Shown here in pieces: positions 22,729 to 34,500 of a DNA stretch of 64,000 nucleotides. A program made the translations under genes and the position numbers. This stretch comes from Azorinus chamasolen (Eukaryota > Mollusca > Bivalvia > Cardiida > Solecurtidae): contig OY755252.1 in NCBI GenBank assembly GCA_963576725.1, forward strand, positions 50,055,394 through 50,119,393, given 5' to 3'. Within the stretch, counting starts at the first letter, position 1. Every line of letters starts with the position of its first letter. A model generated the notes under the pieces. That model did not search any database. It worked only from the letters and a program-made list of their open reading frames with translations, and was not told the DNA's origin.

Positions 22729-24120
22729 CCGATAAGGCACTGTGTATTCTATTTTTAGATATAATCACGAAATTCGGCCAATCACAGTGTAGTACACCGA
22801 CAACCGTGGGCGAACGCCTTTAACTGACAATGAATATCGATTTTTTTTCTTTTCACTGTACATGTATAGCGCTTAACCTCTCCCACTAACGTGAAGCACT
22901 GCAAAATCCTATAATCACGGAAGAATAACGTACCGCTGGATAACTAAAGATATTAAAATACATGCATGCAGACTACGAGCGAACGAAGGGGTTTAATTTC
23001 AGAGTAACCACATACTCATTTTTGCACAGATGTGTATAATACCAAAGGCAATATTAATTTATCATTTAATATAAATGCTTCAGTGTATCTGATCTGTGAG
23101 ACAAACCTTTGTTTAATATAAATAATTTGTCTACACATATTCATACAATTAAATAAATATACAATAATTGCCCAGGTGAATTCGCAATAATTTGAACCCT
23201 GTAATGTATATCTTAGCGTCATAACTTAAGTTCCGTATCGTCAAAAATTAAGACCATTTAATCGAAATTTCTATCCCATAACGACAAAATATTAGTCATT
23301 AACCCTATAACAAATCAGTGTAAATGTGCAAAAATGAAGTACAATAGTATAAATAGCTGAATCAAATTACATCAAAATTTGAATCTAGTCTCGTCAAAAT
23401 TTGTGTCCAGTAATATCAAACTGTGTGTCAAGTAACATCAATATTTAATCTAATCACACCAAAAATTTAAATCCAGTAAGGACAAAAACAAAAAATAGAC
23501 ATATGCCGTAATTGAATCATGTCCAAACTTGTTTTATACAAAGCTACGTTTTTTTCTCCAATAATACCCAACGACACTATATTGGCCGTTCTATTTATAG
23601 AGCCCGCACGGACCTGATAGAAACCCATAGCAAGTGCCCGCCTGAGAGAGCTGTATTTCCCTGTTTGTGCTTGTTTGGTAAAATAAACCCGTCATTGTAA
23701 CATAGTAAATGGAAGACATTCGATTGTCTTTTGCAAGGATCAGTGCAGGGCAAATTGATTCTTTTGTTTTCAATTAAGCATTCACAATTGGTAAAAATAT
23801 ACGGAACATTTTATTGCATAGTGTTGAAAATATGCTTCCACGGATCACATCGTTTCACCTTTCATACTGGTATAAATTCGTAGAGTCACGATTTAGGCAT
23901 GAAAATGTATATTTTTTGTAAATATTTATTAATTTCTGAAGGGTTTGTTGAAAACAAATCAGAAATATTTGCCGTAACAACCCCGAACAGTCCTAGTACG
24001 ATCGTTTCGCGAAACGCAAAAATTGACGTTTAGACATTAATACAGATTAGAAATGTATATAAGTAATATATAATGATCTATTTGTTGTAAGTCGATGAAT
24101 AAACTGTTGTATCTGAACGA
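22729..24120. other. Non-coding arm interior, left
   Basis: No gene seen. From about 23220 to 23500 there is a loose, degenerate repeat theme (variants of CAGTAA...TCAAAATT) that looks like an older relative of the central tandem repeat. Confidence 0.5.
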
Positions 24121-25610
24121 AAAAATGTGTGACTACTGGACGAAAAACATGTAGTTACTGGACGAAAAACACGACATTACTGGAAGCAAAACGCGATGTT
24201 ACTGGAACAGTTTTTGTACATTTACATTGAATTTGTATAGGGTTAGCGACTCAGTTTTTCGTTGTTACTGATCGAAAAAAGTGTTGTTACTGAACGAAAA
24301 ACATGTTGTTACTATACGAAAAACACGCCCTTACTGGAAGCAAAACGCGTTGTTACTGAAACAGTTTTTGTAAATTTACATTGAATTTGTATAGGGTTAG
24401 CGACTCAGTTTTTCGTGATACTGATCGAAAAAAGTGTTGTTACTGAATGAAAAACATGTAGTTACTGGACGAAAAACACGCCATTACTGGAAGCAAAACG
24501 CGATGTTACTGGAACAGTTTTTGTACATTTACATTGAATTTGTATAGGGTTAGCGACTCAGTTTTTCGTGTTCAATCATTGAGTACACTAGCGATAGGTG
24601 GATACAGTATGTTCAATTAAATGTTTTTTTGTTATACATGCACTTTACCACTGTATTTGCTGTCGCGGTTGTTGTAGATTAGTCGGAGAGGGGATACGTT
24701 TATTTACACTGTTTGTCTTTTAGGATGGGGATGGAATAAGGGTGAGGTTGGGCGCCCATAAACCGGTTTAAACCCCCGGTGACTTTTGTCACTGACCGTT
24801 CCAAGGCGGTACTTCCATCTTCCTCCTATTGAATGTTTGTTTTGTCTTTGTGCGTCTCTTGTTGTTTTTTCTACCCATGTACATTTGCTGTTTCCTTGTG
24901 TTGCTGTTCGGGCGAGTGTTTGTTCTGTATGTGGTATTTCCTGCATGACTCATTTTTGTACTTTTACTGATCGAAAAAAGTGTTGTTACTGAATGAAAAA
25001 CATGTCGTTACTATACGAAAAACACGCCCTTACTGGAAGCAAAACGCGTTGTTACTGAAACAGTTTTTGTACATTTACATTGAATTTGTATAGGGTTAGC
25101 GACTCAGTTTTTCGTTGTTCCTGATCGAAAAAAGTGTTGTTACTGAACGAAAAACATGTCGTTACTATACGAAAAACACGCCCTTACTGGAAGCAAAACG
25201 CGCTGTTACTGAAACAGTTTTTGTACATTTACATTGAATTTGTATAGGGTTAGCGACTCAGTTTTTTCGTGTTACTGATCGAAAAAAGTGTTGTTACTGA
25301 ATGAAAAATATGTCGTTACTATACGAAAAACACGCCCTTACTGGAAGCAAAACGCGTTGTTACTGAAACAGTTTTTGTACATTTACATTGAATTTGTATA
25401 GGGTTAGCGACTCAGTTTTTCGTTGTTACTGATCGAAAAAAGTGTTGTTACTGGACGTAAAACATGTTGTTACTATACGAAAAACACGCCCTTACTGGAA
25501 GCAAAACGCGCTGTTACTGAAACAGTTTTTGTACATTTACATTTAATTTGTATTGGGTTATCGACTCATTTTTGTGTTGTTACTGATAAAAAAATAAATC
25601 CTTACTGGTA
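24121..25610. repeat. Central tandem repeat, left arm, 150-157-bp unit
   Basis: Units contain TGTATAGGGTTAGCGACTC, CGAAAAAAGTGTTGTTACTG and GGAAGCAAAACGCG, with shorter internal repeats built on GTTACTG-ACGAAAAA. About seven units, split by a retroelement tail at 24571-24966. The array leads up to the palindrome centre. Confidence 0.85.
24571..24966 (+). mobile_element. 5'-truncated retroelement 3' end inserted in the central repeat
   Basis: Interrupts a central repeat unit. Shares with other copies the signature AAACCGGTTTAAACCCCC, then CCAAGGCGGTACTTCCATC, and the end CTCATTTTTGTACTTTTA. Absent from the matching place in the right arm, so it arrived after the palindrome formed. Confidence 0.7.
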
Positions 25611-25627
25611 GGGCTGAAACGGGTACA

Positions 25628-25702
25628 AATTTGTTACCCTGGCACCCGCTCATATAGGAGCTTTCTGTATTACTTTACACGTGGGTGCCAGGGTAACAAA
25701 TT
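25628..25702. repeat. Palindrome centre: 20-bp stem, 35-nt asymmetric loop
   Basis: AATTTGTTACCCTGGCACCC at 25628-25647 pairs exactly with 25683-25702; bases 25648-25682 between them are unpaired. This is the symmetry axis of the element, at about 25665. Confidence 0.85.
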
Positions 25703-26370
25703 CAATGTAAATGTACAAAAACTGTTTCAGTAACAACGCGTTTTGCTTCCAGTAAGGGCGTGTTTTTCGTATAGTAACGACATATTTTTCATTCAGTAAC
25801 AACACTTTTTTCGATCAGTAACACGAAAAAACTGAGTCGCTAACCCTATACAAATTCAATGTAAATGTACAAAAACTGTTTCAGTAACAACGCGTTTTGC
25901 TTCCAGTAAGGGCGTGTTTTTCGTTCAGTAACAACACCTTTTTCGATCAGTAACAACGAAAAACTGAGTCGCTAACCCTATACAAATTCAATGTAAAGGT
26001 ACAAAAACTGTTCCAGTAACTACATGTTTTTCATTCAGTAACAACACTTTTTTCGATCAGTAACACGAAAAACTGAGTCGCTAACCCTATACAAATTCAA
26101 TGTAAATGTACAAAAACTGTTTCAGTAACAACGCGTTTTGCTTCCAGTAAGGGCGTGTTTTTCGTATAGTAACAACATGTTTTTCGCTCAGTAACAACAC
26201 TTTTTGCGATCAGTAACAACGAAAAACTGAGTCGCTAACCCTATACAAATTCAATGTAAATGTACAAAAACTGTTCCAGTAACATCGCGTTTTGCTTCCA
26301 GTAATGTCGTGTTTTTCGTCCAGTAACTACATGTTTTTCGTCCAGTAGTCACACATTTTTTCGTTCAGAT
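25703..26370. repeat. Central tandem repeat, right arm
   Basis: Reverse-complement units of the array at 24121-25610, about four copies. The lower copy number shows that the two arms evolve separately here. Confidence 0.85.
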
Positions 26371-27750
26371 ACAACAGTTTATTCATCGACTTACAACAAA
26401 TAGATCATTATATATTACTTATATACATTTCTAATCTGTATTAATGTCTAAACGGCAATTTTTGCGTTTCGCGAAACGATCGTACTAGGACAGTTCGGGG
26501 TTGTTACGGCAAATATTTCTGATTTGTTTTCAACAAACCCTTCAGAAATTAATAAATATTTACAAAAAAATATACATTTTCATGCCTAAATCGTGACTCT
26601 ACGAATTTATACCAGTATGAAAGGTGAAACGATGTGATCCGTGGAAGCATATTTTCAACACTATACAATAAAATGTTCCGTATATTTTTACCAATTGTGA
26701 ATGCTTAATTGAAAACAAAAGAATCAATTTGCCCTGCACTGATCCTTGCAAAAGACAATCGAATGTCTTCCATTTACTATGTTACAATGACGGGTTTATT
26801 TTACCAAACAAGCACAAACAGGGAAATACAGCTCTCTCAGGCGGGCACTTGCTATGGGTTTCTATCAGGTCCGTGCGGGCTCTATAAATAGAACGGCCAA
26901 TATAGTGTCGTTGGGTATTATTGGAAAAAAAACGTAGCTTTGTATAAAACAAGTTTGGACATGATTCAATTACGGCATATGTCTATTTTTTGTTTTTGTC
27001 CTTACTGGATTTAAATTTTTGGTGTGATTAGATTAAATATTGATGTTACTTGACACACAGTTTGATATTACTGGACACAAATTTTGACGTGACTAGATTC
27101 AAATTCTGATGTAATTTGATTCAGCTATTTATACTATTGTACTTCATTTTTGCACATTTACACTGATTTGTTATAGGGTTAATGACTAATATTTTGTCGT
27201 TATGGGATAGAAATTTCGATTAAATGGTCTTAATTTTTGACGATACGGAACTTAAGTTATGACGCTAAGATATACATTACAGGGTTCAAATTATTGCGAA
27301 TTCACCTGGGCAATTATTGTATATTTATTTAATTGTATGAATATGTGTAGACAAATTATTTATATTAAACAAAGGTTTGTCTCACAGATCAGATACACTG
27401 AAGCATTTATATTAAATGATAAATTAATATTGCCTTTGGTATTATACACATCTGTGCAAAAATGAGTATGTGGTTACTCTGAAATTAAACCCCTTCGTTC
27501 GCTCGTAGTCTGCATGCATGTATTTTAATATCTTTAGTTATCCAGCGGTACGTTATTCTTCCGTGATTATAGGATTTTGCAGTGCTTCACGTTAGTGGGA
27601 GAGGTTAAGCGCTATACATGTACAGTGAAAAGAAAAAAAAATCGATATTCATTGTCAGTTAAAGGCGTTCGCCCACGGTTGTCGGTGTACTACACTGTGA
27701 TTGGCCGAATTTCGTGATTATATCTAAAAATAGAATACACAGTGCCTTAT
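26371..27750. other. Non-coding arm interior, right
   Basis: Reverse complement of about 22732-24120. No gene seen. Confidence 0.55.
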
Positions 27751-27753
27751 CGG

Positions 27754-27834
27754 TATATAAGCAGTGGGATATCGTTAACTCAGTCTTTTCCAGACTGACA
27801 GCTGAAGTGGACGGTCCACTTTAAAAACGCACAG
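27754..27834 (+). promoter_or_regulatory. Core promoter and non-coding first exon, right arm
   Basis: TATATAAG at 27754-27761 and an initiator-like TCAGTCT with A at 27782, 28 bp from the TATA start, predict transcription of a 53-nt leader ending at the CAG|GTAAGT donor (27834/27835). The leader holds two hairpins: CAGTCT-TTTCC-AGACTG (27781-27797) and AAGTGGA-CGG-TCCACTT. The first begins at the predicted start site. The acceptor would be 31530-31531, giving a 3.7-kb intron now, about 1.3 kb before the two insertions. Confidence 0.72.
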
Positions 27835-27872
27835 GTAAGTGCTTTTGAGCAAAATATCGAATGTACGGTTAA

Positions 27873-28424
27873 TTGAATCTTTCAATTACAAATGATAAAG
27901 TTTCGTCCAAAGTATACGATAAAAGAGAAGATTTTAATTTTAAAATTGTTAATTATCCTTTTCTAGATGGGGATGTGCCACGTTCTACATCTTATGGTGT
28001 TTATATTTCTCAACTTATTAGGTTTGCCCGAGCCTGTTCTTTGCTTGAAGATTTTAACAGACGTAATTTAGTTATAACTGATAAACTTCTTAAGCAAGGT
28101 TACAGATATCACAAACTTCGGAAAACCTTTTCTAAATTTTATTATCGAAATTTACCTCTCATTAGTAAATATAATTGCAATCTACGGACGTTACTGCGAC
28201 AAGGCATTTCTCAACCAGAATTTTATGGGGATGTTATCTACAAACTTAGGAAAATTCGGGGTCATATCCATTTTCATGATTTGTTTATAAAACGCATTAA
28301 AAAATTTAAAAAGAAAGGTTATGATCCTATTATATTGCAACATACTGCATGTTTGGTTATCGACCCTTTTACAGTCGGTAGCTACGCTTCCCTCTTTGCT
28401 TGCGCGATGACAGGCCGAGGGTAG
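27873..28424 (+). pseudogene. C-terminal fragment of a retroelement reverse transcriptase
   Basis: 183 codons, open from the truncated 5' edge to a stop at 28424. The stretch with FNFKIVNYPFLDGDVP, SYGVYISQLIRFARAC and LLKQGYRYHKLRKTFSKFYYR is one I recognise as the end of an RT-type protein common in predicted proteins of bivalves and other aquatic animals. The exact class (non-LTR or Penelope-like) is uncertain. Catalytic RT motifs are missing because of 5' truncation, so it is a dead copy. Confidence 0.5.
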
Positions 28425-29010
28425 TACTCTATGATGGTATACTCTTAAACTTGGATACAGGAGGAGCTTACCAGACTCATGTATTATTTTTTCCCTGTCG
28501 TGCCCTTAACGGCTTACCTGCAGGTGCTCTGACTTCAGCAAAGTCATTGAGTACATATTTGACGGATTGTCACAGTTATTATGCTATGTTTTACATGTTG
28601 TCCTGTGTTCACCGTCGTCTATGTTGTGGGTAAGTCCAGCGGGGATACCTTTATTTACAATATTTGTAAAGCTAGGGTGACTTTGAGAGAAGTGTGAGGT
28701 TAGGACGTCCGTAAACCGGTTTAAACCCCCAGTGGTGTTTTTGCTGCTGACCGTGCCAAGGCGGTACTCTCTTTGTCACCATTCCTTTTGTTTGCATTGC
28801 GTCTTTGTGCTTGTGGTTTGTTCATGTTGTGGAACGTTTGTCCCTGGTTCTTGTGTGTCTTTTGGTGTTTTCTGTGTTCGTTTCGTGTGTGTGCGTGTGC
28901 GTTTGGGTGTGTGGTTGTGTGTGTGTGTGTCGTGCTGTCTGTCGGTGTTTTGGTGGTGGTTGCGTCTTGCGTGTGGCTTTGCCTGCTTGACTTTGCTGCT
29001 TTTCCATTAA
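27873..29010 (+). mobile_element. 5'-truncated retroelement insertion flanked by TTAA
   Basis: 1138 bp present in the right arm and absent from the left. TTAA occurs at 27869-27872 and 29007-29010; the left arm has one TTAA there. The ends are not inverted repeats, so 5'-truncated target-primed insertion fits better than piggyBac. The 3' part carries AAACCGGTTTAAACCCCC, CCAAGGCGGTAC and a GT-rich tail ending GCTTTTCCATTAA. It sits within the polymerase intron. Confidence 0.7.
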
Positions 29011-29059
29011 CACAGCGTAGTATACTCCCAACGTCATGCATCAATAATTATTGTTTTTT

Positions 29060-30328
29060 ATGCCCCCAACGGTGGGCATATAGTAGTCGCATTGTCCGTC
29101 TGTCCGTCTGTCCGTCCGTCCATCCGTCCGTCTGTCCTTCCGTCCGTCCCAAATTCGTGTCCGGTCTGTAACTTCTCCATCAATCAATGGATTTCAATAT
29201 AACTTGCCACAAATGTTCACCAGACAGAGACGATGTGTCGCGTTCAACTCCCTGGTCCATGGGTAAAAGGTCAAGGTCACAGGGTACAATTACTTTGTCA
29301 CAAATTTCGTGTCCGGTCTGTAACTTCTTCATCTATCAATGGATTTCAATATAACTTCACACAAATGTTCACCGGACAGAGACGATGTGTCGCGTTCAAC
29401 TCCCAAGTCCATGGGTCAAAGGTCAAGGTCACAGGGTACAATTACTTTGTTACAAATTTCGTGTCCGGTCTGTAACTTCTTCATCTATCGATGGATTTCA
29501 ATATAACTTGACACAAATGTTCACCAGACAGAGATGATGTGTCGCGTTCAACTCCCTGGTCCATGGGTCAAAGGTCAAGGGCACAGGGTACAATTACTTT
29601 GTTACAAATTTCGTGTCCGGTCGGTATTTTCTTCATCTATCAATGGATTTCAATATAACTTGCAACAAATGTTCAACACACAGAGTCGATGTGTCGCGTT
29701 CAACTCCCAAGTCCATGGGTCAAAGGTCAAGGTCACAGGGTACAATTACTTTGTCACAAATTTCGTGTCCGGTCTGTTAACTTCACACAAATGTTCACCA
29801 GGCAGAGACGATGTGTCACGTTCAACTCCCAGGTCCATGGGTCAAAGGTCAATGTCACAGGGTACAATTACTTTGTCACAAATTTCGTGTCCAGTCTGTA
29901 ACTTCTTTATGTATCAATGGATTTCAATATGATTTGGCACAAATGTTCACCAGACAAAGATGATGTGTCGCTTTCAACTCCTTGGTCCATGGGTCAAAGG
30001 TCAAGGTCACAGGGTACAATTACTTTGTCACAAATTTGGTGTCCGGTCTGTAACATCTTTATCTATCAATGGATTTCAATATAACTTGGCACAGATGTTC
30101 AACAGACAAAGACGATGTGTCGCGTTCAGCTCCCTGGTCCATATGTCAAAGGTCAAGGTCACAGGGTACAATTACTTGTTTATCTGTGAATGGATTTCAA
30201 AGGAACCTGGCACAAATGTTCACCACACAAAGACGATGTGTCAACTCCCTGGTCCATAGGTCAAAGGTCAAGGTCACAGGGTACAATTTTTGGGGGCATT
30301 TGTCACGTGACTGTGACATCTCTTGTTT
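29060..30328 (+). mobile_element. Tandem-repeat element (Helentron-associated-like), 1.27 kb
   Basis: Inserted in a T-run of the right arm that is uninterrupted in the left arm. Starts ATGCCCCCAACGGTGGGCAT, has a GTCCGTCTGTCCGTCC tract, then about seven repeats of roughly 120-160 bp (TCACAGGGTACAATTACTTT and GGATTTCAATATAACTT). It ends GGGGGCAT...GTCACGTGACTGTGAC followed by ATCTCTTGTTT. Short end palindromes, internal minisatellite and insertion in T's fit non-autonomous Helentron-like elements (inference). No gene inside; frames there are repeat shadows. Confidence 0.65.
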
Positions 30329-30430
30329 CATAGGGTCTAGACTGCGAATATTGAACGTCGTAGATTAAACGGTACATTGAGAAAGAAAAAATCAATATTC
30401 ACTGTCTGTGTAGAGTTGAAGAGAGAGTCT

Positions 30431-30508
30431 CTCCGTCTAGTAAGAGGACCTGACCCACAATGTCCGCTAATATTACTAGATAGGGTATACAAGTCAGCTC
30501 TGTATACC
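30431..30508 (-). promoter_or_regulatory. 78-bp structured motif, right-arm intron copy
   Basis: Reverse-complement partner of 22379-22456, apparently identical, inside the predicted intron. Confidence 0.75.
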
Positions 30509-31542
30509 GACAGGGTGCTCGCTGGTATCGCTTGATATGATTCACGTTTGTAGAAAAACTTTAGCATTTTAAAGAATAAATGAGAGGTTCGCCCCACTGT
30601 GTGCTTGTGTGAGTACTTCTTTAGGGCGAGGAAAGGTATGTCAAGAAATGCAACCCTTGACGTTTAAACTTTTCCTGTCCCCGCGATGAGAAGGAATCTG
30701 CGTTGCATCCATAGCACATGGGGTCCCTATGAGAGGGATGGTGTCGGCCTTGAAACCGTAAGGTTTCGGCTCCATGACCATGGGCTTGAGCCTTCGTTTC
30801 TATGTGTATACATAGACTCGTTAATCTCATTATCACTCTTGACATATGGTATTATAGTTTGGTTATCAAAACGCTGCATGTAGCAGCATGTATCATATTT
30901 AACATGTATAACATGTACTAGTAACACTGTTGTCTCAAGATCAGAAACACTCATAAACATAACGTAAGCGACGAATACCTGAAAACATATTTACTCAAAC
31001 GTATCTAATGTTGATACATTTAACACTTATTAATGATCTAATATATAAGAAATATGTTCGTGGTTACTGGATTAAACAAGTAAGAAGAACTCATTCTCCC
31101 ATGATTAAACGCATAAAAAGTTCTTTACTACGATATATAAATATTAGTGTAACTCAGACATTCAACAGAAAAGGGGGCGTGACCAGTAATTTGAGCACGT
31201 AAGAAAGGCTTATTCATCTGTAATTTAAATACGTAAGAAGACACGCAGCACACTATACATTCTTTACGTTGTAAAACACGTACTACTTAAAAAGTGTGTG
31301 ACTTTTTATTGAATGACCAATCAAAGTAGTTTCTGTTTTCAGAAACAACATATGAAAGACAATATTACATGAATTGCATCATTTAGGAAGACTTGGCAAT
31401 TCCATACTGACCACCGTAGCTTAACACTGAAAAATAAAGGGGTGTGGCCTATCGTTAACCAACCAATCAACTTCAAATGACGATTTTCGGAGAACATAAG
31501 AAGGCAAAATCTATCTGAAATTTTATTCTAGCTTTGGATACC

Positions 31543-34500
31543 ATGGCGTACATATGTGAAGAATGCGGGACTATTTTCCATAAACTGAGTCAGTTGCTCC
31601 AACACAGACGAACTGAAAACCACTGGAGGAAGTTTAACTGTGACGTATGCGGTAAAGTCTTTCATAGAAAGGACAATCTGGATAGGCACATTGCGAAGCA
31701 CCAGAAGGATGTCAACTACCACTGTGATAAGTGTAACCAAATATTTAGTCGCCCAGATAACCTGCAAAGGCATAAAACGCAGAGACACATAGCCACTAGT
31801 GGACAGAAAAGATCTATTGACAGCAATGAAGACAATGTCATTGCAAAACGGTTTAAATTAGATGGGAATCTTAAGCAGTTTTATGCGATCAATAAAGTCA
31901 AGGAACACAGAATGGAGAAATTTAAGACTACACAGACTACATACAAAGTCACTTTCAAAAACATAGATGTGACAGAAGATATCTTAAATACGCTCAGGGC
32001 GTTGTTTGCAACAATATTTACAGACCTGACAAATAGAATGTCACCTACCGATTTGATACGTCTGGTGGTACATAGTTCATCTCTGGATTTCCCTATAGTA
32101 ATACCTTTTGGAGTCGTGCCTTCAATGACAGCAGATCGCTTTATGACAGAAATTGAACGAGTTTTTGCAGTCCAATGAAGATTTCGTAATCGACGAATCT
32201 CTATTGTTCGAAGTGACACATGTAGAGATGCCTAACGGAGATTCAAGAAAACGATGTAAATATGTAAACAAAGACCAATTCCTAGTGGACAAAAGGTGTA
32301 TTATACGTATAAACAACGATGATGAGATGTGCTGCGCAAGAGCCCTTGTCACAGCTAAAGCCAAAATAGATCAGCACGAGCAGTGGAACAGCATAAGACA
32401 AGGTAGAGAGGTCCAGAAGAAGCTAGCCTCTGAGTTTCACGACAAGGCTGGAGTCGTTAAAGGTCCATGCGGAATTGACGAATTAAAACAGTTTCAAAAG
32501 GTGCTAGATGGTTACCAGATACACGTTGTGTCAGCAGACCATTTCAATGCTATTATTTATGCGGGACCAGAGTCTGAAAGGAAACTGTATTTGTATTACC
32601 ACAACAATCATTATGACGTCATCACGAGTATGGCTGCCTTTCTGACCAAAAGCTATTATTGCACAAAGTGTAATACAGGCTATGACCATAAGGAAAAACA
32701 TACTTGTAATACTGTATGCCCTGCATGTCATAAGATCCACGATGTTGTACAATATAAATCATTGCACTGCCAGACGTGTAACCGATTTTTTCGAGGACGC
32801 GAATGTTTTGACCTACACCAACGTACTACCCAGAAAGGAAATTCGACATGTAAAACATTTTATCGTTGTCAAGAGTGCGGAAAAACAGTAAATAAGAAGT
32901 TGAGGCAAAAACGTCACGTTTGCGGTGAAAGATATTGCATTGTATGTAAGGCGTATGTCGAAGAAAGTCATCGCTGTTACATGTTACCAGAACAGTCACT
33001 ATATGAAGAAGCTGTGACAGTTGAAGGAGACGCTGAAAGTGTGAAAGCATACATATTTTTTGACTTTGAATGTACACAAGATGACCTGCTGCAGTGTGAA
33101 AAAGGATATCAGCCTGATCATAATGGAAAATGTCAGAACTGTCAGAAATCAACCTGTGGCGGCTATGAACACAAACCCAATCTATGTATTGCTCAAAAGG
33201 TGTGTACAGAATGTATGAACATAAATACGGAAGAGGAGTGTGAGCTTTGTGGACAACGAGAATACATATTCCGTGGCGAATTGACCCTAGAAGACTTCTG
33301 TGAGTGGTTGTTTTCGGAAGAAAATTATGACACTACCGTACTATGTCACAACTTTCAAGGATATGACTCTTACCCTATACTGCAGTATCTCTACAAGAAT
33401 GCAACAATACCTAACGTTATACCAAATGGTGCAAAAATTATGTGCTTGACTGTGCCTTCGTGTAAAGTGAAGATGATTGACTCTATTAACTTTTTACCAA
33501 TGGCCTTGGCAAAATTACCATCGATGTTTGGATTTACAGAGTTAAAGAAAGGCTACTTTCCTCATCTATTCAACACAAAGAAAAACCAGCATGCGAAATT
33601 GAATGGTTTACCAGACATCAAGCACTACAATCCTGACGCCATGAAACCCTCGGATCGAGAACAGTTCATAACATGGTATAACGAACACAAATACGACCAA
33701 TTCGATGCAGATGCTGAGTTACTGACCTACTGTAGATCAGACGTGGATATTTTACGACGTTGCTGTTTGCAGTTTAGAGACAATTTTATATCTACCACAA
33801 GAATCGACCCCTTTTCAGCGCTGTATCACAATAGCATCGGCATGTAATCTGGTATTCAGAACAAATTTCCTTCAACCCGAGACAATAGCAATCATACCTC
33901 ACCATGGGTACAAACCGGAACAGAAGCAATCAGTCAAGGCCTTACAGTGGATTAAATACATTTCCCATATGGAAAGTCGTGACATTCAACATGCAAGAAA
34001 CGGGGGCGAAAAGGTAATAGGACCCTATCCTGTGGACGGGTATTACGAGACAAAAGAAGGCGAACGAGTCATATTAGAGTTTCATGGTGACTTTTGGCAC
34101 GGAAATCCTGAAAAATATGCTCGCTCTACCATCAACGCCGTACGACAAATAACTATGGGAGACCTGTATGACAAGACCCTTGAAAAACGAAAGTACTTGG
34201 AAGATCGTGGGTACACCTACAAATGTATTTGGGAGTCAGAATTTGACTCATTCGTAGAACGTGAGCCTGGCATGAAAGAAATCATTGCCCATATGGACAT
34301 AGTAACTCCCCTTGAACCCCGTGATGCATTCTTCGGAGGACGTACAGAAGCATTTACTCTGTACAAAGAAGCCTCAGACGACGAAACCATCAACTACTAC
34401 GATGTGACGTCACTCTACCCTTTTGTCAACAAAACCGGAAAAGTACCTGTAGGTCACCCTGAAATAATCACAGAAAACTTTGATGACTTTGCTAAGTACG

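Noticed and set aside
27869..29010. TTAA-flanked insertion as a piggyBac transposon
   Set aside because: No terminal inverted repeats; the content is a 5'-truncated RT-like frame plus a retroelement 3' end, so the TTAA is more likely a short target duplication.
28732..29044. Cysteine/valine-rich and histidine/threonine-rich frames as small secreted proteins
   Set aside because: They lie in the GT-rich 3' end of a retroelement, repeated at 45337-45563, and appear on both strands.
29233..30259. Repeating frames with VQLPGPWVKGQGHRVQLLC as a gene
   Set aside because: They fall in the tandem-repeat element and shift frame between units.
31534..32178. Frame starting with three C2H2 fingers as a host zinc-finger transcription factor
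   Set aside because: The fingers are the N-terminus of the Polinton DNA polymerase frame, which continues with exonuclease and polymerase motifs in both arms.
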